From the NCBI GenBank assembly GCA_007258455.2, contig VDFB02270651.1:696802197-696866196 (forward strand): DNA of 64,000 bases. The letters are read 5' to 3'. The notes below the pieces were generated by a model. It was not told the origin of the DNA. It searched no databases and saw nothing but the letters and a program-made list of their open reading frames with translations. Made by a program: the position numbers and the translations under genes. The DNA comes from Sequoia sempervirens. Lineage: Eukaryota > Streptophyta > Pinopsida > Cupressales > Cupressaceae. Positions 36,455 through 48,452 of this stretch are shown piece after piece; position 1 is the stretch's first letter, and the number at the start of each line of letters is the position of its first letter.

Positions 36455-37572
36455 TGCTCATTGGTTCCAAAGTTCTTTTTATAGCACAATTGTGCATTGC
36501 CTCCAAGACTCAGTTGAATCCTTGGTATTTCAAGGAAACATTCAATTGGATAACACTAAAAATGATCTAAACTATGATTCTATAATCAAACTATCCAAAT
36601 GCATTGCAGCAATGTGAAACCCAACTTCCATTTAACATGTACAATGAAAGTAAACAGAACGAAAAATGCATTTGCTTCAAAGTTTTTAAAGCAATTTCAA
36701 CAGATTGTCTAGCCATTGTCCAAAATATGGTTTTCTATCAGCATAGTCCTTCAACCTTCTTTAGGTCTAATTGCTACTTTGTTAATTCATTTTGATTAAA
36801 AGGTCAAAATGTGAAATGTTCCCAGGGATAATTATACTTATCTCTTTTAATTGTTATATATTCAAAGACTAATTAGCAATCCAAACAGCCTCCCCTTTAG
36901 TCAGATGCAATTCAATGCATTAATTTTGTATCAATGAATTATGTACTTTCAACCACTAGTTTTAATCAAAGTATGCACATGGATTCAGAATCAAACTCTC
37001 AAAATAAATGCATATATAAATGTGTATTTTTCTTCATTTCATAATGTATCTATGTATCCATAGATGCAATCATGCATATATCAATTTATGCATATATCTT
37101 GTCATCTCTTTATGCATCTATCTATATATGTATGGCTGTATCTATGGGTACATGTATACCTCGATTTATGTATATTTGCACCTATGAATTGCATACACAC
37201 ATCCATGTATATATGCATCTATTGATGGCTTGCATGGATACATTTATATATGCATCTATGGACTCATGCACCCATGTATATATGACAGCTCATTGGTTCC
37301 AAAGCTCTCTTTATAGGATAGTTGTGCGTTGCCTCCAAGACTCACATGAATCCTTCATACTTCAAGGAAAGATTCAAATGGATAACACTTAAAATGATCT
37401 ACACTATGATTTTATAATCAAAGTATACAAATACATTACAGCAATGCAAAACCCGACTTCCATTGAAGATGTACAGTGAAATTAGACAGAAGCAAAAATG
37501 CATTTGCTTCAAAGTTTCTAAAGCAATTTCAACAGATTGTCTAGCCATTGTCCAAAATATGGTTTTCTATTG
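36455..37572 (+). repeat. Direct repeat pair, offset about 832 bp
   Basis: 36455-36740 and 37287-37572 share 'ctcattggttccaaag', 'gttgcctccaagactca'-type and 'gattgtctagccattgtcca' phrases in the same order. Part of each is an inverted relative of D1/D2 (17880-17960). Confidence 0.75.
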
Positions 37573-38267
37573 GCACTGGTACCTATATGCAAATATGCAT
37601 ACATCCATGTATACATGTGTTCATATCTCCATGTCTCCATGTAGTTCTGTTTTCTGTGTATACATGTATCTATGAATAGCTCTACGTATTTCTCTCTCCA
37701 TGTTTTTAATGTTCTCCACTGCATCAGCATTTCCATGTCCTTAGTTTTATGACCTTCCATATTTTTTTTTCATAGTATATGCATAAGAACTTCCACTTTG
37801 TCTTTTGTTTTGACTCTTCTATCCATAAATATCATTATATTTTTATATCCACTCTTCTATTGTTGCATTTCGAGAAAGCTCAGGGATCTCAGTACCTTGT
37901 TCAGTACGAAGGAGAGTGAGAAATGCAACATGGGTATTTTTTTTTGTTTATATTTACAGACTCATCCCTATGATGATTTTTAAAAGCATAACCAATACCA
38001 AACTAGACATTCTTCCACCCATTGTTTCAAGAAATAATCACTTCATACCCTATTGATTCCATTCATTTCCATTTCCACCCTTGCATGTCCTTTTTTCTCA
38101 AATCAAATCCATTTCAAAATCCATTTATTTGCTTGTGTTGCATCATACCAATGTGTTGCATTCCTTTTTTCATTAAATCCAGCTCTCTCATTGAAATTTT
38201 CATTTCTTTCATTTAATTGTAAGCATATAACTTACAAATGATAAATTCATACCATTTGCATTCCCAT

Positions 38268-38992
38268 TCATTCTCACACCCACCATCCCATATCCTTGCC
38301 TCCCATGTCAAATACTTTTTATAACTTATTCATACACCTTATTTGCATCTCACCATTCTTTCAATTCGCTCTCTTTGTTCCACTCGCATAAGTCATTCTT
38401 CTTTTTAACACTCACATATCTTTATCTATCTACACCTCAAATATACCTTCATCCATCACAACAAAATTCACACCATACCAAACAAAGAAAAAGATGAAGA
38501 AAATATCAAGATTATGCAAATAAACACTGAGGGCTTCGAAAATAACACTCATAACGTAGAATTGTATCAAAATCCTCTTTCTAATCTATAATGTGTAATC
38601 ATAACAGTTTCTTCAACCCTATCATGTGTAATTTACATAATTTGCTTACATTTATTTAATCAATTTAAATGTCTTTTCTAAACCTTGTTTATTCGATTCA
38701 TTCTCATATCTACGCTCACATATCCTTGCCTCCCATATCAAATAGTTTTCATAAGGCAGTCATATACCTTAAATTTCATCATTCTCTCAATTCTTTCTCT
38801 TTGTTGCACTTACATAGTTCATTTTTCTTTATTATCCTTACATACCTATACCTATCTATAGCTCAAATATACCTTCATCCATCACAACAAAATTCACACC
38901 ATACCAAACAGAGGGAAAAATGAAGAAAATATCAAGGTTATGCAATTAAACACTGAGGGCTTTCAAAATAACTACCATAACATACAATTGTA
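38268..38992 (+). repeat. Direct repeat pair, offset about 427 bp
   Basis: 38268-38570 and 38695-38992 share 'tatccttgcctcccat', 'ataccttcatccatcacaac' and 'aaacactgagggctt'. Diverged roughly 15-20% by eye, noncoding. Confidence 0.75.
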
Positions 38993-39220
38993 TTCAAGAG
39001 TTCTTTTCAAAATGTTTTTCCTACATCCTGTTTATTACAGATAACTAAGAGCACGTATCATAATTGCTTGCAGACTATAATGTATCATTACATTTAACAA
39101 ATATTTACATGTATACATGCATTCAAATGCATCATTAGATATCCTTTATACACTTGTTCAAAAAACAATAATGTAATATTCTTTTGTTTCGATCATAAAT
39201 GTTTTTTGTGTATCTTTTAG

Positions 39221-39785
39221 ATGCAAGTTGTTTCTGACATTTCTAACTTCATGCACACAGGAATATATAGATTCTTCTGTACGTACCAAATTACATGGGC
39301 TCATGTACACAGTGTTACATGCTTAAATTTTTGCATTGATCCATATATTTATGCATTCCTTTGATATATGCATTACTAATAAATAATTAATCTTTCTTGT
39401 TTTCTTTTTTTTTTTTTTTATTCAAGGGGTAAATGCTTTTGACTGGAGCTATGAACCAGATACAACCATTCAATAATACCACCCCAACGAGGTTTGAACC
39501 TTGGTGGAAAGAACAACATTGCCACCAATAAACCATCAAACCATGCCAATATCGACCTTATTGTTTTCTTTCATTTAATATTGCAAATGCAAATTGTTTC
39601 TAACATTTCTAGCTTTATGCACGTAGGCATTTATAGATTCTTGTTTACATACCAAATTACATCGACACATGTACACATCCATTCATGTATAAATGTTTAC
39701 ATGGATCCTATTCCTATGCTTCCCTTTGATATATGCATTGCTAATAAGTAGTTTCTTTCTCCTATTTTCTTTTGTTTAATACTAC
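39221..39785 (+). repeat. Direct repeat pair split by a SINE
   Basis: 39221-39407 and 39586-39785 share 'atgcaa.ttgtttct.acatttct', 'accaaattacat' and 'tttgatatatgcatt.ctaata'. The SINE at 39408-39560 lies between them. A further unit begins at 39786 and is related to 41495-41620. Confidence 0.7.
39408..39560 (-). mobile_element. SINE-like tRNA-derived retroposon
   Basis: 153 bp on the minus strand ending in a poly(A) tail (poly-T at 39408-39419 on the plus strand). It contains a canonical B box GGTTCAAACC (39491-39500) and, 46 bp upstream, a degenerate A box TGGCATGGTTTG (39535-39546). It is flanked by an 11-bp perfect target duplication TTGTTTTCTTT at 39397-39407 and 39561-39571. SINEs use LINE machinery in trans; no LINE is seen here. 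Family unknown. Confidence 0.75.
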
Positions 39786-40037
39786 AAATGCAAGTTCAAT
39801 CTCATCGCTCCTTGAAACTTGTTCAAATGTCGGGGATGCCTTTAACTCTTCTTTGCATTATGTGCACATCGATGCATGTGTGCATGCAAACATGTATACA
39901 TAGATGCCTTGACCATTCTTACGAATGTTTCTCTGTCAATAATTTCAATGCAAAGTGCTATAAACATGTGAATAATTTAAGTGTAGTTGCATTTTGTCTC
40001 AGGTAATAAGGTTCTTTATAACATTATTGTAATATTT

Positions 40038-40833
40038 GGGTATGTGTAGGATCATGATGGGCCAAAAAGTGGCAATATGATGGGTATGTGTAGGGTATGT
40101 GGCTAACGACTTTTTTTTCCCAAAATTGATGAACCAAAAAGGGTTTTTAAAGGATATTCTCAGATTTACACCAATATAAATTATGCTTTACTTTGAATTT
40201 AATAAATAATTATTATTCATTTTCTATTTGAATTACAACTAAAGTCCTGATTGATAGGCTGATTGAAAAACTTCTATAGCTTTCAAATGGTATCACATTT
40301 TTTGAATCCAAAACATGCGTCACATTCTATGTTTTGCATACTATAGGATTAAAAAAATAAAATTGAATTTCATGAAGTTTTGACCAAGTTTAGGTGGTTA
40401 GACGAAGTTTTTTATAGTTTTAAAAGTTGTAATAAAAATTCATAATTAATTATTTACTTGGAAAAAACTACAAAAAATATGCATCACATCTAGACATGAG
40501 TCCTCTACTTATATCTAAAATATTATAAAAAAATATTATCATTTTATTGTGGTTAGAATTGGTTGGGAGACACCTACTTCTTATTTTTTCCCTGAAATTT
40601 AAGTACTATTACATTGAAATTTCAAATTTTCACCAAATAGATATATATTTTTTTAAATAAACCTAGTAGTTTAGAAACTACATTCAATTTTCTATAGATT
40701 CTATTCTTACATATTTTTGAAATAATATAGATAACTTATTCAATTTTTTACGTCAAGTTGCCTAACTCTGATTTTTCTAAATTTTATTGCCACTTAAGGG
40801 CCTGTTTTTTGCATGATGATCTTGCACATACCT
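40038..40833 (+). mobile_element. TIR element, copy 2 (796 bp, 4-bp TSD)
   Basis: Same family and orientation as 3605-4380. Starts GGGTATGTGTAGGATCATGA, ends TGATCTTGCACATACCT, flanked by ATTT (40034-40037 and 40834-40837). Its left subterminal part has an extra 'gtgtagggtat' compared with copy 1, a short internal echo of the terminal repeat. Confidence 0.85.
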
Positions 40834-42111
40834 ATTTATTTGAATTTTTACATTTTAATAAATAAAATTATTGCATTTTATTCTCAATTCAAAGTGCTAT
40901 AGACAAAACAACAATACACAAAAAAAATATATTGTTCTTTGTATTTTTGCAAATTATTTTGTGTTTAATAAATGTAAACAAGATTAAAATATTATTTATA
41001 ATAAAAACAATAGCTCCCTAGGGATTCATCTAACAATTTATTGTAATATAATTACATTATTCTATACACAAAAATATGTTTTCATACTACATTAACAAAA
41101 TTAAAATCTTATTTCTAGTAAAATCAATAGCTTTATATAGAGCTAAGTTTCATATTAAATTAAAATAAAGATTAATTCATCTTCAAAAAGTTTACAAATA
41201 CACATTATACTACCACACTAAACATAATTTTATTTAGAAATAGACATTGAAGCAAAAAAAATAAGTATGGTAAACTTTTCTTGAAAATGCATATAGATAT
41301 GTCTCTATATGCAATAATGCGGGCACATGTAAAAAATGTGATATTTTTTGGCCTTTCGACACATGTTTTTTGTAAATTGTTGCAAATGATATTTGATGCT
41401 TTCAAAATATTCCTACATCAAATTTTGTTCAAATTGAAATGACTAATGAATCTATGGGCCGAAAGGTTTATTAAAAATCAAAATTAAAAAATTTGCAAAT
41501 GCAACTTGAGTCTCCTTGTGCTTTAAGACTTGTTCTGATGCCGACAATGCTTTTCACTCTTTTATGCATTGTGTGCATGTCGGTACATGTATACATGCAT
41601 GCATGTACACACAAATAACTCAAGCATTATTACAGACATTTAAGATTACTTGCATTTAATAATTTAAACAAAACAACAATACATTTTTGCTTCCTCAATA
41701 AGATCATACAAGATGTTTCTTCTTGCCAATGTGTACAAACTCATAGAATTACAAGTATTCATTAGAATATCTATTAAAAATTCCATGTATACATGGTACC
41801 GAAATATACAATTTTGGGACCACATTGCCCATGGACCCTAAACATTGCATGCACTAATGCACCATTGCAAATTATTTCCATCTAATTCCTTTTTCACTCA
41901 TAGCTAGATGTTTTTAACCTCTCGGCAGGAACTCAAAACTTGCGTCACTTGTTTTCATTTTGTTATTCTTATGTTAAATTACATTAAAATTAAAATTTTC
42001 ATATTTATTAGAGTTTTTAGTTTTTCTTGTCTTTGGACAATTTTCAATCATTTTTTAAATATATTTGCTAGTAACATTCACTATATATATATACATATAT
42101 ATATGGGATAG
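40834..42111. other. AT-rich spacer, no gene recognised
   Basis: Low-complexity AT-rich sequence with a related ATG-rich stretch near 41575-41620 and a TA microsatellite at about 42081-42103. No coding signal. Confidence 0.5.
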
Positions 42112-42249
42112 AATATGAATTAGAGTTAGGGTTACAGTTAGAGATAAAATTAGGGTTAGAGTAAAGGTTAGGCATAGGGTTAGGGTTGGGGTTAGGGTGA
42201 GAATTAGAATTAGAATTAGTGTTAGTTTTAGAATTAGATATAGGGTTAG
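42112..42249 (+). repeat. Degenerate telomere-like tract, left part
   Basis: Irregular GTTAGGG/GAATTAG/GGTTAG units, G-rich strand on plus. It is the left remainder of the tract split by the chromovirus and continues at 49903. Few units match the plant telomere heptamer TTTAGGG exactly; most are six-base GTTAGG-type. Confidence 0.8.
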
Positions 42250-43772
42250 TGGTGCAGGAGCACCTGGGAAAATACTAGGTTTATAGAAGTCTTGAATGAA
42301 GTTCTAATTTTTGTTGTGTTGTTCATAAGGTCATGTGACCATTCTGTTGAGTGCTTAGGGATGTTTTTGATTTGTTGGAAAGAAGTTGACAAGAGTTACT
42401 TAGTTTCAGAACTTCATTTTGGCTAAGTTGTTAAATGTTGCCAAGGTTTGCAAAACACAGTGGGTAATATAACTTTTGTTATTAGGTCAACAAGAGGTTT
42501 GACCAAAGCTTCTCAACTACTTTTGGAGCCTATATAAGGGATGATTCGGCCCTGGTGCAGGGTTAGAAGCTTTAATTTTTGGTAGAAATCTTGGAAAATA
42601 GATGAAAACAACGTTATGTACAGAAATTCCTAATTTTTGCATCTTGTTTGAGTTTTAATGGATTAGATTTGTTCTTGTTTGGTTGTGGAATGTAGTGTAG
42701 TAGTCATTCAAGCATTTTTAATTCATTATATAGCTTTTTGTACAATTATTAAGCATCTTTTTGTAAATAGTTTAGTGTTGCCCTGTTTCTAGTCTGAACT
42801 AGACTGTTTTTATGAAATGGTGTGCTAGAGCACTTTTCCACCATACAAACCATACGGCCTTTTGGAAACAGTTCCTAGACACCATTCTTGTACATATGGT
42901 AGTTGCTAGGTTTTTTTTGAGTGCAGGAGATGCTAGCAAAGCTTTGCCCTAGGTGAGCCAGGTAGGGTCCGGCTAGGGAAGGCAGTGAGAAAAAGACTCA
43001 TATCTTGCAAGGGATTTGAGATCTTTTTTTTTTTTTAGACTACAGGAATCGGGTAGCACGACCCCCTAAGGGATTTGAGATCTTGGAGAAATTATTTTTG
43101 GAGAATTTTTTTGGAGGTATTGGCATTGCATGGTGATTAGGGGCAGGCTCCACCAATTCATTTGGAGTGAGAAATTTTTAACAGTCTAAAAATAGCATTG
43201 AAAAGCTAGGAAACCCTAGATTTTTAACCATTTTTGTGTTTGAGCAGTGTATGGGCATTGCTGCTCCAAAACCCTGAAAATCCTTGAGGTTTAGGCATGA
43301 GAAACACAAACCCTAAACAAAGAACCTAGGTCCTTTGGTGGGTTTAGAAGAAAATTGCATTGAATCTCTATTGGGCGGCCTAATTGGGGCTTTAGGCATG
43401 TAGCCTTTTCAAACCCTAGGAGGGGATTTTGTGAAAGCAATGGTTAGTTGGAGTCTTGTGTTGGAATAGGAACCCTAGTTTGATCATCTTGAAGCTATTA
43501 CAATGTCTACACACCCCTGCAAGAATAAAGTTAAGTTTTGAGAGAAATTGGCCTTTAGGAAGATTAAGGGTCAGTGGAGAGTATGTGGAAAAGCACCAAG
43601 ATTTGCTTGGTAGAAGGAAAGTGTGTTGATAGTGGGGTTGGTTAGTAGGAGTAGTGGCACCTAAACCTAAGGTAGGACCACTAGGACAAGGTGGGAGAGA
43701 CACCTAGGAGTTCTTAGGAGCAAGGACTTAGAGCATGGGGAAGTGAGTGCCTCATCCAACCCTAACCTATCA
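42250..43772 (+). mobile_element. 5' LTR of chromovirus
   Basis: 1523 bp, TGGTGCAGG...CCTATCA, with a TATA box TATATAAGG at 42531. It is longer than the 3' LTR mainly because of the 43-bp retroposon and its duplicated target at 43009-43083. Confidence 0.92.
43025..43067 (-). mobile_element. 43-bp poly(A) retroposon in the 5' LTR
   Basis: Absent from the 3' LTR and flanked by a 16-bp direct repeat AAGGGATTTGAGATCT (43009-43024 and 43068-43083). On the minus strand it reads a short unique part ending CCTGTAGTCT followed by 12 A residues, so it is a 5'-truncated, polyadenylated retrocopy. The source RNA is unknown. Confidence 0.75.
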
Positions 43773-43775
43773 GAT

Positions 43776-43786
43776 TGGTATCAGAG
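43776..43786 (+). other. Chromovirus primer-binding site
   Basis: TGGTATCAGAG, three bases after the LTR CA; complementary to the 3' end of initiator-Met tRNA. Confidence 0.85.
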
Positions 43787-43815
43787 AAAATTAAAGATTT
43801 GGGAAAGAGTCTTGT

Positions 43816-45428
43816 ATGTCAGACCCTGAGTCTAGTGATTCTTCCACCATAGTGATGAATGCAGAACTGGCCAAGATGGTTGAAGAGCAGGAAGAAGACA
43901 ATAAACAATTGAGGGAAAGAATAGCCCAACTTGAGCAAGCAGTGAGGAGTGCACAGTTTGAGGGAAGAATACCGAAGGAAGAAGAGATTGCAGAGGAAGA
44001 TAAGACCCCTACACCTTACCCTATTTTGAAGGAGGAGCCTTTCTTGAAAACATTGAAAGCTTTGAGTGGGAAAGCACTTGAAGGCATACCACTTTTTAGT
44101 GAAAAAATGGAACCGGATTTAGTCATGGACTGTATAGAAGGCATGGAAAATCATTTTTTGAGTGTGATGGAGTCACTGAAGCACAGAAGGTGAAGGTTGC
44201 TAAATTAAGATTGAGAGGATCAGCCTTGACATGGTGGAAGTTCATTCAGATAGAGAGGGAAAAAGAAGGCAAACAACCCATATCAACTTGGAAGGGAATG
44301 GTTGCCAAGGTGAAGGAAGCCTACATGCCAGATGACTATGAGATTTAATTACACAAGAAGAGGCAAAGTCTGAGGCAGAAAGACCAAGATGTAAACAATT
44401 ACACTAAGGAATTTCAAAAACTTTGCATGAGATCTAATGTGACAGAGGATGAGAGTCTCAAGGTGGCTAGGTACCTTAATGGTTTGAAATGGAACATCCA
44501 AGAAGAGATGGCTCTTCTATGTCTGATGACAGTACACCAATGCTATCAGTTGGCCATAAATATTGAGGAAAGAAGCAAGAGGAAGCAAGATCAAGCTTCT
44601 AAGGGAAAAGGCAAAGGCAGAGATCAAAGAGATCAAAGAGGACAGCGTGGTGGCTACCAAGGAAGAGGCAGTGACCAAAGAAGTCAAGGTGAGTCTAAAC
44701 TCATAGAGCATGGAGGTGAAACATCTTCTAAAGGAGGATATAATAGAGGTAGAGGACCTCAAGGAGGTTCAAATAGAGGAAGAGGAGCAGGCTGGAGCAA
44801 TTCCTATTTTACAAACATGAAGTGTTATCATTGTAATCAAATAGGCCATCCTGCTTATAGATGCCCGAAGAAAGCTTCCTCATCAAGCAATGAAAAGAGA
44901 GTGGCTTATGCACAAGAGGACACCATGAGTCCTAAGTCACTTGAGATCAGTCATATAGAATCTAAGGTAGGAGATAATTTGATGTTTAACAAAGTTTTGA
45001 TCAGACAGCCAGTTAAGGAGGAACCAAAACAGAGAAGAGCTCTTTTTAGAGTAAGGTGCAAGATACTTGGTAAAGTATGCAAGGTTATAGTAGACTCAGG
45101 TTCAACAGACAATATAATCTTAGAGGAGGCAGTAGAAAAACTAAAATTGGAGAAGGTACCCCATACTAACCCCTACAAGGTCACATGGTTGAACAAAGGG
45201 CAGAGTGTTTTAGTGAATGAGCAAGTAACGGTGGAGTTCTCCATTGGAGGATATAAAGATAAGTTAGTTTGTGATGTATTACCCATGGATGCATGCCATC
45301 TACTACTGGGTAGGCCATGGCAATATGACAGAAGTGCTATTTATGTTGGGAAAGAGAATACCATTTCATTCAAAAAGGATGGAAGGACCTTCAAGCTGCA
45401 GTCATTGTCAGAAGAAAATGAAGGATAG
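43816..45428 (+). pseudogene. Chromovirus gag and protease region
   Basis: ATG at 43816 opens an acidic, coiled-coil-like gag N-terminus (LAKMVEEQEEDNKQLRERIA). A one-base loss in a T run near 44155-44160 shifts frame; the gag core (KLRLRGSALTWWKF) continues in the next frame to a TAA at 44346-44348, then KRQSLRQKDQDVNNYTKEF. A basic linker precedes the zinc knuckle CYHCNQIGHPAYRC (from 44823; CX2CX4HX4C intact). The aspartic protease has its active-site VDSGSTDNI near 45090 and a later LLLGRPWQYD. A TAG at 45426-45428 interrupts before pol. Gag would form particles; the protease would cleave the polyprotein. Confidence 0.9.
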
Positions 45429-46930
45429 TCAAAGACACCAAACATCATGTTGAGCAGTGGTAATGAGTTCCTTAAGGACCTACACCAAGGGAATGAAGGA
45501 TATGTGGTTGTGTTGCAACCTAAAGAAGAAGACAAGGTTGAAAAGACAGTCCTACTAGAAGCAATCCAAAGGTTGCTTGATAAGTACAAGAGCATAGTTA
45601 GTGATGGTACACCTACAACCTTACCACCAAAGAGAGCAATAAGTCATCAAATTGACTTCATACCTAGAGCCTCATTGCCTAACAAAGCAGTATACAAACT
45701 TACACCTGAGAATAACCTAGAGGTAGCTAGGCAAGTGCAAGAATTGTTGGATCAAGGATTGATTCAAAAGAGCATCAGCCCATGTGCAGTGCTAGTGGTT
45801 TTAGCAACCAAGAAAGGAGGTAAGTGGAGGTTATGTACTAATTCTAGAGCAATAAATAGAATCACAATCAGATATAGATTCCCTATCCCTAGGATTGAAG
45901 ACTTAATGGATTGCCTTGGAGGTGCTCAGTTCTTCACAAAGTTGGATCTCAAGAGTGGTTACCATTAGATCAGAATTAAGGATGGTGATGAGTGGAAGAC
46001 AACTTTTAAGACAAATGATGGGTTATATGAGTGGAAAGTGATGCCATTTGACCTCTCAAATGCCCCTAGTACATTCATGAGACTCATGAATGAAGTACTT
46101 AAGGATTTCATAGGGATATTTGTGGTAGTGTATCTTGATGATATACTCATTTTTAGCAAGACAGCAGAAGAACACTTGAAGCATGTGGAGATGGTTCTTA
46201 AAAGGTTGCAAGAGGAGAAGTTGGCAATCAATCTTGAGAAATGTGAGTTCTTCAAGCAAGAGCTAGTCTATTTGGGTTTTGTAGTGTCCAAAGGCTCATT
46301 AAAGATGGATCTGAGCAAGGTGGAAGCCATCCTAAACAAGCCTATACCAACCATAGGGACAAAGGTAAGGATTTTTCATGGATTGGCCCAATTTTATAGA
46401 AAATTCATAAAGAACTTTAGTGGTATATGTGCATCAGTTCTAGACACAATCAAGGGTGGTTTGAAAACTAAGTTTGTGTGGACACAAGAAGCTGAGAAAG
46501 GGTTTGAGAAACTGAAACAAGATGTGGCAACTCAACCAATTCTCTTATTACCTAGCTTTGACAAGTTGTTCACCGTTGAATGTGATGCAAGTGGAGTGGT
46601 AGTAGGAGGAGTCCTAAGTCAAGAGGGCAAGCCTATAGCCTTCTTTAGTGAGAAGCTCAATGAAGCTAAGAAGAAATATTCAACCTATGACTTGGAACTT
46701 TATGCTTTGGTTCAGTCACTTAGGAAATCGAGGCATTACCTTCTACCCAAGGAGTTTGTGGTTTTTACTGACAATCAGGCACTTAGCTTTATCAACACTC
46801 AAGAGAAGTTAAGTAATAGGAATTTGAAATGGATGGAATACATCCAAGCTTTTACTTTTACCATCAAGCACAAGAAAGGACAAATGAACAAGGTGGCAGA
46901 TGCATTAAGCAGAAGGTTGTTGACAGTACA
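45429..46930 (+). pseudogene. Chromovirus reverse transcriptase and RNase H
   Basis: RT from about 45570: the ATKKGGKWRLC block, FTKLDLKSGYH, a TAG at 45966-45968 where QIRI is expected (usual CAG), MPFDLSNAPSTFMRLMN, and the catalytic YLDDILIFS (from 46131; two aspartates intact). RNase H follows with FTVECDASGVVVGGVLSQ, YSTYDLELYALVQSL and VFTDNQALSF, and the end block KVADALSRR near 46905. Copies the RNA and removes it from the hybrid. Apart from the stops the catalytic residues are present. Confidence 0.92.
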
Positions 46931-48194
46931 AGAGATACAACTCAAGAGCATTGGCATAGAGAGTTTCAAGGATCTATATGGAGAGGATGAAGACTTTTCA
47001 GAGGCCTATAAGGTATGTTCTAACTTTGAGAACCATTTCCATAGCCAATATTCTGAGTATACCTTGCAAAGTGGGTTGTTGTTTAAGGGAAATCAATTAT
47101 GTGTTCCAAGAGGGTCAATGAGGGAAAATCTGATTCAAGAAAAGCATAATGGCAGTCTTAGTGGGAATTTTGGCATAAATAAGACTTTAGATCTAGTACA
47201 AAGATTCTATTATTGGCCTAAGTTGGAAAGAGATGTTAGAAGGTATGTGGAATAGTGTGTTGTGTGTATGAAAGCTAAGGGAGGAGCTAGCAATGCTGGT
47301 TTATATCAACCCCTGCCCATTCCTAACAGACCATGGGAGTGTGTGAGCATGGATTTTGTGGTTGGTCTTCCTAAGACCAAGACTGGTTTTGATAGTGTTT
47401 ATGTTGTAGTGGACAGATTTAGCACAATGAGTCACTTTATTCCCTGCAAAACTACTCATGATGCTAGTTACATAGCTCATCTCTTTTTCAAAGAAGTTGT
47501 AAGGATCCATGGACTCCCTTTAAGCATTGTTTCTGACAGAGATGTGAAGTTCATGAGTCATTTTTGGAATACTCTATGGAGCAGATTGGGTACAAATATG
47601 TCATTTGGATCAGCTTACCATCCTCAGACTGATGGTCAAACAGAGGTGGTTAACAGGGTGCTTGGTAATCTTTTAAGGTGCTTAACTAAAGAATATGGGC
47701 AGACATGGGATATGGTTATTTCCCAAGCTGAATATGCCTATAATGATAGTGTAAACAAAACCATAGGGAAGATTCCATTTGAAGTTGTGTATGGAATGCA
47801 CCCAAGAGGCATTTGTGAGCTCAGAGACCTTGGATCCATGGAGAATAGAAGTGGACATGCAAAAGACTTTAGTCAGACCATGAAGGAGATTCAGGAGTAG
47901 GTCAAGAAGACAGTCACTAAGGCTACACAAAAAGTGGAGGAGAAAGCAGATCTGTCAAGGAAAGATGTACAATTTCAAGTAGGGGACTATGTTATGGTCC
48001 ACCTTAACAAATCAAGGTTTCAGAAGGGAATGTCCACCAAGTTGCAGATGAAGAGAGTGGGTCCCTACAAGATATTGGCCAAGTATGGCAAGAATGCATA
48101 CAAGGTGGAGTTACCTACTGATCTAGGAATCTCACTAGTGTTCAATGTTGCTGATTTGATCAAGTATAAAGGGACAGACAAGAATTTGGATTAG
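46931..48194 (+). pseudogene. Chromovirus integrase
   Basis: N-terminal HHCC zinc finger: HNGSLSGNFGINKTL has asparagine where the second histidine (GH) is usual, and the CC pair follows a TAG at 47253-47255 (E*CVVCMKAK). The DDE core is complete: SMDFVVGL, VSDRDVKF and QTDGQTEVVNR. A TAG at 47898-47900 (usual glutamine region) precedes the C-terminal part (VGDYVMVHLNKSRF, then MKRVGPYKILAKYG), the GPY/F module. TAG at 48192-48194. It would insert the cDNA; inactive here. Confidence 0.9.
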
Positions 48195-48428
48195 GATAGT
48201 AAGGAAATATTCAAGGAAATTAGCAACATGTCCATACCTACTCAAGACAAGCCTCAGGCAAAGAAGATTTTGGAGTCAAGGGTGAAGAAGGCTACAAGGC
48301 ACAAGGTGTACATGGAAAATCTTGTCAAATGGAAGAACAAGCATGAATCTTAAGCTACCTGGGTAGAAGAAGTAGACTTTAAGAAGCAAGGCATTGATAT
48401 TTCTCTGATCTCTCCTAAAATTTCTTAG
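48195..48428 (+). pseudogene. Chromodomain-like tail of chromovirus integrase
   Basis: Reads ILESRVKKATRHKVYMENL, VKWKNKHES, a TAA at 48351-48353, then ATWVEEVDFKKQ, ending at TAG 48426-48428. The 'LVKW...ATW..E' spacing is that of a chromodomain, which tethers chromovirus integrase to marked chromatin. One aromatic-cage position appears as YMENL; exact cage residues cannot be judged without alignment. Confidence 0.7.
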
Positions 48429-48440
48429 TTGTTTGTGTTG

Positions 48441-48452
48441 AGAGGGGGAGAA
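48441..48452 (+). other. Chromovirus polypurine tract
   Basis: AGAGGGGGAGAA directly before the 3' LTR; the plus-strand DNA primer site. Confidence 0.85.

Larger units (their letters stand above)
15590..39800. repeat. 24-kb mosaic of duplicated and inverted blocks
   Basis: Almost every segment here is present two or more times, in direct or inverted orientation, at different degrees of divergence. A recurrent short motif, GGTCCCATAAAGAGGGCTTT or its inverse with small changes, occurs near 16530, 16850, 18010, 18960, 20570, 21525, 22880, 35345, 36465 and 37300. ATG-rich degenerate minisatellites recur among the blocks. Coding relics are confined to 30714-33070. The structure suggests repeated insertion and segmental duplication of one large element family; its true ends were not determined. 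Stretches not listed separately (22150-23095, 25800-26580, 27580-29590, 30130-30713, 33070-33740, 33920-34700) hold no gene that I recognise. Confidence 0.65.

Noticed and set aside
39485..39505. tRNA gene on the minus strand
   Set aside because: Only the internal promoter boxes are present; no cloverleaf stems could be formed, and the poly(A) tail and target duplications indicate a SINE.
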